The notes under the pieces: model-generated
The model's input: only the letters and a program-made list of their open reading frames with translations
What the model was told of the DNA's origin: nothing
Database searches by the model: none
Assembly: GCA_903922535.1 (NCBI GenBank)
Contig: CAIXUF010000914.1
Location: forward strand, 1-5,069
Reading direction: 5' to 3'
From: Candidatus Hydrogenedentota bacterium
Lineage (GTDB): Bacteria; Hydrogenedentota; Hydrogenedentia; Hydrogenedentiales; CAITNO01
Length of the DNA stretch: 5,069 nucleotides
Program-made: the position numbers and the translations under genes
In this document: positions 1 to 5,069 of the stretch, piece after piece
Numbering within the stretch: the stretch's first letter is position 1
How the letters are laid out: every line of letters starts with the position of its first letter

Positions 1-2
1 CC

Positions 3-209
3 CGCTGGCTGCAAAGGGGCGCATCCCCCGCGGTTATGGAGTGGCAGCGCCTGCTCGGGCAGGAGTGGGAGAGCGTCCGGAAAGTGCTCTTGGATGACAA
101 TGAAGAAGGCCGACGGCTGCGTCAGAACACACCGTTTTGCGGTGTTCTGACGCCGCAAGAACGTTGGGAAATCTACAGGCGTTTCAGTGATGAAGAAATC
201 AGAACTTGA
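3..209 (+). CDS. 3' end of an unrecognised protein (5' truncated)
   Basis: Frame 3 is open from the left edge to a TGA at 207-209, giving 68 residues of a C-terminus whose start lies outside the window. The translation is hydrophilic and helical-looking, with many Arg, Glu and Trp (for example MEWQRLLGQEW, then NTPFCGVLTPQERWEIYRRF). It has no membrane segment. The other two forward frames stop at about 95 and 150, so this is the only forward frame that can be coding here, and its composition looks like real protein. I do not recognise the family and assign no function. A 12-bp perfect inverted repeat lies inside it (119-153). The gene ends 10 nt before the -35 element of a candidate promoter for the downstream glycosyltransferase, which suggests the two are transcribed separately. 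Confidence 0.6.
   Translation, partial: RWLQRGASPAVMEWQRLLGQEWESVRKVLLDDNEEGRRLRQNTPFCGVLTPQERWEIYRRFSDEEIRT
119..153. repeat. 12-bp perfect inverted repeat (hairpin)
   Basis: GCGTCAGAACAC at 119-130 is exactly complementary to GTGTTCTGACGC at 142-153, with an 11-nt loop (131-141). After one mismatch (118/154) two more pairs form (116-117 with 155-156), so 14 of 15 positions pair. It lies within the coding region of the partial upstream gene, where it encodes RQNTPFCGVLT. No T-run follows, so it does not look like an intrinsic terminator. It could be an operator, an RNA hairpin, a small repeat element inserted in frame, or a chance result of codon choice. Confidence 0.8.
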
Positions 210-218
210 GATTTCCTG

Positions 219-247
219 TTGATCGCCTGAACGCCCGCCTCTATCAT
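219..247 (+). promoter_or_regulatory. Candidate sigma-70-like promoter for the glycosyltransferase gene
   Basis: TTGATC at 219-224 (4 of 6 to TTGACA) and TATCAT at 242-247 (5 of 6 to TATAAT) are separated by exactly 17 nt. The pair begins 10 nt after the stop of the preceding gene, in a locally A/T-richer stretch of otherwise GC-rich sequence. Transcription would begin near 254, leaving a leader of about 80 nt before the preferred ATG at 336. This rests on consensus matching only, and promoter consensus sequences differ between phyla. Confidence 0.4.
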
Positions 248-295
248 ACTCCTTGGTTGGCCAGAGCAACTCCAATAACAGCAATTGATGCCGGA

Positions 296-326
296 GTGCC
301 TTTCCCAGGCGCCCCGGGGAAATCTA
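296..326. repeat. Intergenic hairpin repeat (FPRGAWER type)
   Basis: TTTCCC at 301-306 is complementary to GGGAAA at 317-322, with an imperfect GC-rich inner stem that includes the palindromes GGCGCC (308-313) and CCCCGGGG (312-319). The reverse strand reads RFPRGAWER. I remember this peptide recurring in spurious small ORFs of planctomycete-like genomes, where it marks a dispersed intergenic repeat; I cannot verify this here. Its position just before the ATG at 336 argues that the in-frame codons from 285 to 335 are leader rather than protein. The hairpin includes the only purine-rich block (GGGGA, 316-320) upstream of that ATG. Confidence 0.5.
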
Positions 327-335
327 ACGGGCGAA

Positions 336-2516
336 ATGTCACCACTTTCTACACTGGAAACACAGAACTGTGCGCCCCTCCGGCGCGTCTGGCTGGAATG
401 CGGTGTACTTGCGTTTCTGCTGGCGCTGGCCGCCGCGCTCCGGATTCCGGGACTCTTCCAGGGGTTCTGGGGGGACGAGGTGTACACGCTGTGCGGGGCG
501 ATGTGGCCGCTCGACAGGCTGTTGTCGGGCAAAATGGCTGCCAGCACCTTTACGCCGTTGACGTGGCTGGTGGTCAAGGCAACCATCGAATTGTTTCCGC
601 CGTCGGCGCAGTTCCGCTTTCCCGTGCAGATGCCGGTGACCAGCGAAGTGTTGCCGGTGCATCTCAACGAGGCAACACTGCGCCTGCCGTTCTTCTTCAT
701 CAGCCTGATCACGCTGGCCGTCCTGTTCCTCATGGTCCGCAAGCACTTTGGGCTGAACGCGGCCTTTTGGGCGGGGCTGTTCCTCGCGGTTTCACCGGAG
801 CACATTTATTACTCCAACGAACTTCGGTTCTATGGCATGGTGTGCCTGGCCGGGGCCGTGCTGCTGTACGGCGTCCAGTCGGTGCTGGACAACCGGGGCT
901 GGCGCGGTTGGGCCGTCACCGCGCTGGGCCTGCTGCTGGGCCTGCCCACACACCTGTCCTTCTTCTTCGTCACGGCGGGAATTATGGGCGGCGCGGCCGT
1001 TTCATTGCTTTTGGGGTCCGGGTCCTGGCGGCACCGCATCGCGGTGATTGCCGGTTTGGCGGGACTGTGCCTGGCCGTGGTTATTCTCCAGGTGGCCGTC
1101 ACGGTCAGTTTCAGCCCCGCGCCCCTGGACGAAATGCGGCTGCTGTTCAGCGGCCAGAAGAACGTGTCGGGCGAAGGCACGCCGGAAGCGGGCGCTGTCG
1201 CCGGTACGGATGCCGCCGCGGACAAAGCCTATGAACGGCCCGTGCGGCGGTATACGCTTGGGCTGGGTGCCTACCTGAACAGCTTCATCGTCCAGCGCTT
1301 CCTGTCATGCCACGGGGTCCTCTGCGGCATTGCTCTGGCTGTCGTGCTGGCCGCCGGCCTTGCCGGACTGTATGCCCGCCGCCGAAGCCTGCTGCTCATG
1401 CTGCTGGGCGTGCTGTGCTCGCCTTTCCCCCTCCTTTTCATGCAGGTCAACCACAAGTGGCTGCACCGGTATTTCATCTTTGACATACTCCTCTGCGCGG
1501 TGCTCGCCGGTGTCGGCATGGACACGCTGTTCCGCCGCCTGCGCGGACTGTTCGGCGAATCAAAACCGCGGCTGGGCGTTGTTGCCTGTGTGGCGCTGGG
1601 TCTTCTGGTGGCACTGGCATATGCGCCCTCGCTGGCCGCGGGCATGGAAACGGGCGTGGACTCGCACGGTGACGGCGGCATGAAAAGCATGGCGGAAACC
1701 CTCGCAAAAGTGATTTCGCCCACCGACCGAATCCTGTTCCTCGAACCCTACAAGGTCCGTTTCTCCTACCACCTAATCCCTTATCACCTGCGCCGCATGC
1801 GCCCCGACTGGGAATTCCAAGGCGTGATCAACAAGATGGCGCTCTGCGCCGATGCGAAGGAGCTCAGGAACGCGCTCGCCAGGCAGCCCCAGGACGGTTT
1901 CTGGGTCGTCTCTTTCGACGACAACAACAGGGATGTGACGCTGAACAGCGTGCTCAAAGAGTCTGGTGCGCGCCTCCGCGGGCAGTACCCCAATTCGTCG
2001 CTGTGGCGCATCGGCGGGGATCGGCAACAGAACGCCAACCCGCCCGGGGGGGACCTGTTGGCGGAGGAAATCGCGGCGATTGAACTTCCGAAGGAAGGGG
2101 CCGTGGTGGGTACGAAGGCGTACCGGGTCGCCCTTGCGGAGAACAGCGACAAGGCACTCAGAACCCCCACCATCCTGTTCCCCGTAGTGCGCGATGAAAA
2201 CGGCCGGCCTGCAACCGGGTTGAAGGCGAATTGTTCCTACACCCTGCACTTCCGCCTGCAACTGGAGAATGTCACCCGCGGCAGCAACCATACCCGCACG
2301 TTCCGCGTGATGCTGTTCTCGAAGGACAAGACCGTTGATTTGATGTACGCCGAAGGCACTGCGGACAGCCAGGATTATGAGATCACCTTCGCGCCGGGAG
2401 AGTATCTGCCGGAAACACTGGGCAACGTAAAGATCGGCTTCGGTATCCGGGGCGGCACCGGCGCGTTCCGCGTTGAGAACGTGACGCTTCAGGCCTACTG
2501 CATCCCCAGCCGGTAG
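336..2516 (+). CDS. Glycosyltransferase family 39 (PMT/ArnT-like) integral membrane protein
   Basis: This polytopic GT-C fold enzyme should transfer a sugar from a polyprenyl-phosphate donor to a lipid, glycan or protein acceptor on the outer face of the inner membrane; the acceptor cannot be told. Counting from ATG 336 (726 aa), a first membrane helix (about 18-38) is followed by FWGDEVYTL at 44-52, whose Asp-Glu pair is the expected catalytic motif of the first outer loop. Further helices fall at about 116-134, 141-156, 165-182, 190-204, 206-226, 234-257, 327-346, 351-369, 379-395 and 413-433. SNELRFYGM (160-168) and HKWLHRYFIF (373-382) match the usual family landmarks. Residues 440-560 look like the periplasmic alpha/beta region of GT39 proteins. 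Residues 580-726 form an extra beta-rich, possibly jelly-roll domain. ATG 336 is preferred over TTG 285 or ATG 288 because those 17 codons overlap a hairpin repeat and lack a ribosome binding site, though the site before 336 is also weak. The reading frame is intact. Confidence 0.88.
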   Translation: MSPLSTLETQNCAPLRRVWLECGVLAFLLALAAALRIPGLFQGFWGDEVYTLCGAMWPLDRLLSGKMAASTFTPLTWLVVKATIELFPPSAQFRFPVQMPVTSEVLPVHLNEATLRLPFFFISLITLAVLFLMVRKHFGLNAAFWAGLFLAVSPEHIYYSNELRFYGMVCLAGAVLLYGVQSVLDNRGWRGWAVTALGLLLGLPTHLSFFFVTAGIMGGAAVSLLLGSGSWRHRIAVIAGLAGLCLAVVILQVAVTVSFSPAPLDEMRLLFSGQKNVSGEGTPEAGAVAGTDAAADKAYERPVRRYTLGLGAYLNSFIVQRFLSCHGVLCGIALAVVLAAGLAGLYARRRSLLLMLLGVLCSPFPLLFMQVNHKWLHRYFIFDILLCAVLAGVGMDTLFRRLRGLFGESKPRLGVVACVALGLLVALAYAPSLAAGMETGVDSHGDGGMKSMAETLAKVISPTDRILFLEPYKVRFSYHLIPYHLRRMRPDWEFQGVINKMALCADAKELRNALARQPQDGFWVVSFDDNNRDVTLNSVLKESGARLRGQYPNSSLWRIGGDRQQNANPPGGDLLAEEIAAIELPKEGAVVGTKAYRVALAENSDKALRTPTILFPVVRDENGRPATGLKANCSYTLHFRLQLENVTRGSNHTRTFRVMLFSKDKTVDLMYAEGTADSQDYEITFAPGEYLPETLGNVKIGFGIRGGTGAFRVENVTLQAYCIPSR

Positions 2517-3622
2517 ATCTCCCACGCAATTGCCCCGTTCACGACACCCGAGGCGGGGAGCAGGGGCACATCGTATCCCTCCAGCGTCACGCACGCGTCG
2601 GGCCAGTTCCACATCGGATCAATCCAAATCACGCCGTCGTCTTTTTTGAAATCGCGGTCGGCAAGAAGCGACACATAGACCACCCGCGCGCCTGCCGGGC
2701 GGGCTTTGCGCAGCAGCGCGTCGGTTGGGTGCTGGTAGCAGATGTGCACGGCGAGGTCGCCATCGTGGTAGTCGTCCTCGGGATGGGCCACGCGGAACCC
2801 CGCACTCCACCCGACAGAATGGAACATCTTACCGATGTCTGTCTTGCCCACCTCGTCGGGAAACAGGTGCCCCATGGAGTACATGAAAAGCTGTTTGCCG
2901 TTCCTGCGCGCCCCGCGCACCCACGCGCCGGCCTCGTCGAGTTGGGCGCGCTCCTCCTTCTCGACGCGGCGCAGCATGGCGGTGACGGCATCCACGTAGG
3001 CATTGGCCATGGTGCCCGCGGGGCAGGGCGGCACGGCGCAGTCGTCGTGAAAAGCGATCTCACCCGACTTGTACTTCGCCATGCGCGGGTAACCGCCGTA
3101 GGCGCCGATGGTCTCGTAAATGACGGGCACTTTGCCGAGCCGCGTGAGCGCGGCAACCAGCTCGCCGGTGAACATCCACGCGGGAATCGCGTTCGCGAGC
3201 GTGGGGGAAATGTCCGCCCCGTCCGCATGGTTGGCGAAGGCCGGTCCGTCGTGGCCCGCCACCGGCGCGCCAAACACCACGACCAGGGCCTTCGTGCCGC
3301 GCAGCGCCTCCGGGAGTTCCACCCCGGGTTCCGGCGTGTGAAGCACCACGTCCCCCGGCGTTGGCACGTCTGCGGCAAGCGGTCTGATCATCATGATCCC
3401 GCCCGCGCGGCCTGTGATCTCGCTCACCAGTGACGGCTGGCCCGACGAGTACAGCCTGCCTCCGTCCGCAAGGAGCTTGGCCGCCTTTTCGGCGACCGGC
3501 ACCATCGCGCCGATGTCGGCGCGGGCCAACTCCAGCGCCTTTGCCATGCGCTCCAGACAGGAGCCGTCGGCAGGCGTTTGCGCCAGTGAGCCGATTACCA
3601 CAAGAACGAGTGCAACGCCCAT
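2495..3622 (-). CDS. SIS-like (sugar isomerase fold) protein with signal-like N-terminus
   Basis: The 375-aa protein appears to hold two alpha/beta halves of the SIS type, the fold of phosphosugar isomerases and sugar-phosphate-binding regulators. The first (about 40-170) contains LADGGRLYSSGQPSLVSE (51-68), like the SIS start in which a helix leads into a Gly-rich strand. The second (about 235-372) contains ARRNGKQLFMYSMGH (238-252), DLAVHICYQHPTDALLRKA (289-307) and PASGVVNGAIAWEI (356-369). The usual Ser/Thr phosphate-binding loop (S-x-S-G-x-S/T) is not obvious; CYQHPT stands in that place, so catalysis is doubtful. The N-terminus MGVALVLVVIGSLAQT resembles a signal peptide but has no positive charge. 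The start is well fixed: GGGGAG lies 10 nt upstream, and an in-frame TAA sits one codon before the ATG. The gene follows the TolC-like chimera after 172 bp and overlaps the glycosyltransferase tail to tail. The assignment comes from pattern reading and the substrate is unknown. Confidence 0.72.
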   Translation of the reverse strand: MGVALVLVVIGSLAQTPADGSCLERMAKALELARADIGAMVPVAEKAAKLLADGGRLYSSGQPSLVSEITGRAGGIMMIRPLAADVPTPGDVVLHTPEPGVELPEALRGTKALVVVFGAPVAGHDGPAFANHADGADISPTLANAIPAWMFTGELVAALTRLGKVPVIYETIGAYGGYPRMAKYKSGEIAFHDDCAVPPCPAGTMANAYVDAVTAMLRRVEKEERAQLDEAGAWVRGARRNGKQLFMYSMGHLFPDEVGKTDIGKMFHSVGWSAGFRVAHPEDDYHDGDLAVHICYQHPTDALLRKARPAGARVVYVSLLADRDFKKDDGVIWIDPMWNWPDACVTLEGYDVPLLPASGVVNGAIAWEIYRLGMQ

Positions 3623-3632
3623 GGGATTATTT

Positions 3633-3647
3633 CTCCCCGGTGGGGAA
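3633..3647 (-). promoter_or_regulatory. Ribosome binding site within a small hairpin (SIS-like gene)
   Basis: On the minus-strand transcript UUCCCC (3647-3642) can pair with GGGGAG (3638-3633) across a 3-nt ACC loop, giving five Watson-Crick pairs and one G-U pair. GGGGAG is the Shine-Dalgarno block and ends 10 nt before the ATG at 3622. The stem would hide the ribosome binding site, so translation may be held back until it opens. No larger switch or ligand-binding structure is evident around it. Confidence 0.4.
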
Positions 3648-3681
3648 CAGCCGGATTACGGCGGTCCGCAGGAAGCCAAGA

Positions 3682-3726
3682 ATGGACGAAAAGGACTTCA
3701 TGGACACAATGGACGAAATGGACAGA
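3682..3726. repeat. 9-nt tandem repeat, five units (ATGGACNNN)
   Basis: Five consecutive 9-nt units read ATGGACGAA, AAGGACTTC, ATGGACACA, ATGGACGAA and ATGGACAGA. Four keep ATGGAC exactly, and the second has AAGGAC. On the plus strand they would read MDE-KDF-MDT-MDE-MDR, but no convincing gene uses that frame. The repeat fills part of the 172-bp gap between the TolC-like chimera and the SIS-like gene. I remember similar TGGAC-based 9-nt repeats between genes in environmental genomes of PVC and Hydrogenedentes type; their role is unknown to me. The rest of the gap (3623-3681 and 3727-3794) holds only the ribosome binding site hairpin and a short GC stem at 3782-3795. Confidence 0.75.
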
Positions 3727-3794
3727 AGACGAGCCCACCGGAGGGGGCAGATCCATGACATTCGGCGTCAGCGTGCGCGGGACGGGGCTCCCCG

Positions 3795-4967
3795 TTACTT
3801 CTTGGGTTGCGCAGGCTTGGGCGGCTCCGGACCGACGGCGCCCTCGGCGCCAAGCGGAGGGCGGCCCACCGCCTTGTCGAGCCCGGCCAGCGCGGCGGCA
3901 TAGCCGCGCAGCGACTGGACCAGCGCCGTTTCGGCCGTGCTCAGGGCCAGTTCCGCGTCAAGCGTGTCGGCCTGGATGCCGGCACCCTGCTGGAACCGGA
4001 GTTCGGCGAGCTGCATGCCCTCCTCGCCGAGTGCGCGCGCGGCCTTGTCCTTGCGTATGCGCGCAATGGCCTCGTTCACCCGGGCATGCGCCTGGCGCAC
4101 GTCCAGTTCCACCAGTTTGTCCACGTCCGCGCGCTGCAATTCCAGTGAGCGCACCTGCGCCTTGGCCGCGGCGACGTCCGCATGGCGGCGTCCGCCCGCA
4201 TAGATGCTCCACTCGGCGCCCACGGACACGTTCAGTCCGTCGGGCATGCCCTTGCCGTTGCCCTCCAGCACCTGGTATCCCGCCTTGGCGGCGGCGTGCG
4301 GAAGGAAGGCGCCCTGTTTCACCGCCACATTTTCCCGCGCCGGAATCTCCATATTGCGCTGAAGGTCCCCAGACTGGATTCCCTCCTCAATTTCCGAGGG
4401 ATCCTCGCCGAACGCCACAAGACGTTTGGCAACTCGCTGGCGCTCCATTTGCGCCCAGCGATACTTCTCGCGGAGCTCGGGGGAGACATCCGCCTCCTCA
4501 TCAAACAACGACACTCCATGATCCCGAAATCTTTCATCCAACTGAATTAGACGATTGACCATCCCCTGGACCTGGGCATTGCGCATATACGGGTCTTTGG
4601 GCGCATGGACTTCTGGTTTTGGCTCATAATGCGGGTATCGAGGAAGGCGTGCGGCTTCCTCTGAAAGTCCTCCCAATTCCTCCGTGGACAACCCCTCTCC
4701 TTCCAAATCTGCGCGCATTTGCGCCTTGGATTGAAGTTTTCTTTTTCTCGCGCCCTCGTCGGCGAGCTTTCCACCCATTTCCCACAGGAACTTGTCCAAA
4801 GCGTCCCGATAACCTTGCGCGCGCGCCGCCTCATGATCCTTTGCGGTAAACTGTGGCGCGTGCTTGGTCAAGTCGAACGGGACATCATGGCCCCCTTCTC
4901 CAGTGGCTTTGTGTGCCGTCGGCTTGTTCGCCGCCCGGTTGATCCAGTCAATAAAAGATCCGAACAT
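3795..4967 (-). CDS. Chimeric ORF: unrecognised N-terminal domain fused to the C-terminal half of a TolC-like outer-membrane efflux protein
   Basis: Numbering is from ATG 4973 (392 codons). Residues 211-370 match the second half of TolC-family proteins: ARENVAVKQGAFLPHAAAKAGY (212-233), a strand ending in WSIYAGGRRHADVAAAKAQ (255-273), long helices with regularly spaced Ala/Leu, LAELRFQQGAGIQADTLDAE (322-341) and a closing YAAALAGLDKAVG (358-370), then a Pro/Lys tail. TolC proteins normally have two such repeats and a signal peptide. Here the first repeat and the signal are absent. Residues 1-205 are instead hydrophilic, charged, probably helical and not recognised. Codon use changes at the joint: 8 of 21 third positions are G/C in codons 139-159, against 18 of 21 in codons 279-299. 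AGGAGG (4977-4982) is 9 nt from the ATG at 4967 but only 3 nt from the ATG at 4973, so 4967 is preferred. As drawn, the product lacks any visible route to the outer membrane and may be non-functional or an assembly artefact. A strongly diverged full-length TolC relative is less likely. Confidence 0.75.
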   Translation of the reverse strand: MFGSFIDWINRAANKPTAHKATGEGGHDVPFDLTKHAPQFTAKDHEAARAQGYRDALDKFLWEMGGKLADEGARKRKLQSKAQMRADLEGEGLSTEELGGLSEEAARLPRYPHYEPKPEVHAPKDPYMRNAQVQGMVNRLIQLDERFRDHGVSLFDEEADVSPELREKYRWAQMERQRVAKRLVAFGEDPSEIEEGIQSGDLQRNMEIPARENVAVKQGAFLPHAAAKAGYQVLEGNGKGMPDGLNVSVGAEWSIYAGGRRHADVAAAKAQVRSLELQRADVDKLVELDVRQAHARVNEAIARIRKDKAARALGEEGMQLAELRFQQGAGIQADTLDAELALSTAETALVQSLRGYAAALAGLDKAVGRPPLGAEGAVGPEPPKPAQPKK

Positions 4968-4976
4968 GTCCATGGT

Positions 4977-4982
4977 CCTCCT
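4977..4982 (-). promoter_or_regulatory. Strong Shine-Dalgarno that decides between two ATGs
   Basis: The minus strand reads AAAGGAGGACC directly before ATGGACATG. The AGGAGG block is 3 nt from the first ATG (4973) and 9 nt from the second (4967). The usual optimum is about 5-10 nt, so the second ATG is the likelier start. The good ribosome binding site implies that the N-terminal part of the chimera is, or recently was, a translated gene. Confidence 0.7.
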
Positions 4983-5001
4983 TTCTTTTCAATGGACGTG
5001 T

Positions 5002-5069
5002 TCAGAGTTGGAAGCGTGCGCCTAGAACCACTGACTTACCGGCTTGACCACAATACGAGTCCGGAAACA
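5002..5069 (-). CDS. C-terminal end of a probable outer-membrane beta-barrel protein (TonB-receptor-like)
   Basis: The last 21 codons on the minus strand run in from the right edge and stop at TGA (5002-5004). The ending AGKSVVLGARFQL has the form of a final barrel strand: alternating residues, a Gly-Lys/Arg start, and a penultimate aromatic region. This is like the closing strand of TonB-dependent receptors and related barrels. The other two minus frames stop earlier and less convincingly. Only 34 bp separate this stop from the ATG at 4967, and that gap carries the strong ribosome binding site, so this gene and the chimera are probably co-transcribed. The call rests on few residues. Confidence 0.4.
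   Translation of the reverse strand, partial: FPDSYCGQAGKSVVLGARFQL

Noticed and set aside
285..335. N-terminal extension of the glycosyltransferase from TTG 285 or ATG 288
   Set aside because: The codons overlap an inverted repeat, no Shine-Dalgarno precedes either start, and the predicted protein begins more naturally at ATG 336 shortly before the first membrane helix.
206..1234. Long plus-strand frame of 342 codons over the first half of the glycosyltransferase
   Set aside because: It is a shifted reading of the GT39 gene, rich in Arg, Gly and Ala as expected for shadows in GC-rich DNA, with no domain or membrane pattern.
1773..2612. Minus-strand frame of 279 codons opposite the end of the glycosyltransferase
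   Set aside because: It is antisense to a well-supported GT39 frame, has low-information composition, and no ribosome binding site was evident.
3682..3726. Possible CRISPR-like array
   Set aside because: The 9-nt units are directly adjacent and lack spacers of 25-40 nt; this is a simple tandem repeat.
3782..3795. GC hairpin ACGGGG-CT-CCCCGT at the end of the chimeric gene
   Set aside because: The stem is only six pairs with a 2-nt loop, overlaps the stop codon, and no T-run follows on the minus strand, so it is not a supported terminator.
3430..3903. Plus-strand frame containing the MDE-KDF-MDT-MDE-MDR repeat peptide
   Set aside because: It runs antisense into both neighbouring genes with shadow-like Arg/Pro/Ala composition; the repeat is better read as intergenic DNA.
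3755..4558. Plus-strand frame of 267 codons opposite the TolC-like chimera
   Set aside because: It is very rich in Pro, Arg and Cys and antisense to the recognisable TolC half; no sign of a real protein.

Overview
The window reads as a piece of a GC-rich, Gram-negative (double-membrane) bacterial chromosome. The envelope character comes from half of a TolC-type outer-membrane efflux protein, the last residues of a probable outer-membrane beta-barrel protein, and a large family 39 membrane glycosyltransferase. Two intergenic repeats resemble elements I remember from environmental genomes of the Planctomycetes/PVC and Hydrogenedentes type: a 9-nt ATGGACNNN tandem at 3682-3726, and an imperfect hairpin at about 296-326 whose reverse strand reads FPRGAWER. 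That placement is a recollection, not a measurement. No rRNA, tRNA, CRISPR array, transposase or phage gene is visible.

Layout, left to right. (1) 3-209, plus strand: the 3' end of an unrecognised gene, containing a 12-bp perfect inverted repeat. (2) 210-335: a 126-nt leader with a candidate sigma-70-type promoter and the FPRGAWER-type hairpin repeat. (3) 336-2516, plus strand: an intact GT39/PMT-like glycosyltransferase with about eleven membrane segments, a periplasmic alpha/beta region and an unusual C-terminal beta-rich domain. (4) 2495-3622, minus strand: a protein with two SIS-like (sugar-isomerase fold) halves and a weak signal-like N-terminus; its 3' end overlaps that of the glycosyltransferase gene by 22 bp. 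(5) 3623-3794: a gap holding the 9-nt tandem repeat and a hairpin over the ribosome binding site of the SIS-like gene. (6) 3795-4967, minus strand: a chimeric-looking ORF whose C-terminal half is the second half of a TolC-like protein, while its N-terminal ~205 residues are hydrophilic, unrecognised, and use far more A/T-ending codons. (7) 5002-5069, minus strand: the last 21 codons of a probable outer-membrane barrel protein.

The minus-strand genes run in one direction (barrel end, chimera, SIS-like protein) and may partly share a transcript; the glycosyltransferase faces them and has its own leader. No single pathway links all the genes. The most interesting point is the chimeric ORF: codon use and family similarity change together near 4346, as expected from a recombination or deletion junction, a captured 5' domain, or an assembly misjoin. 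I see no clear evidence for a wholly new multi-gene system.
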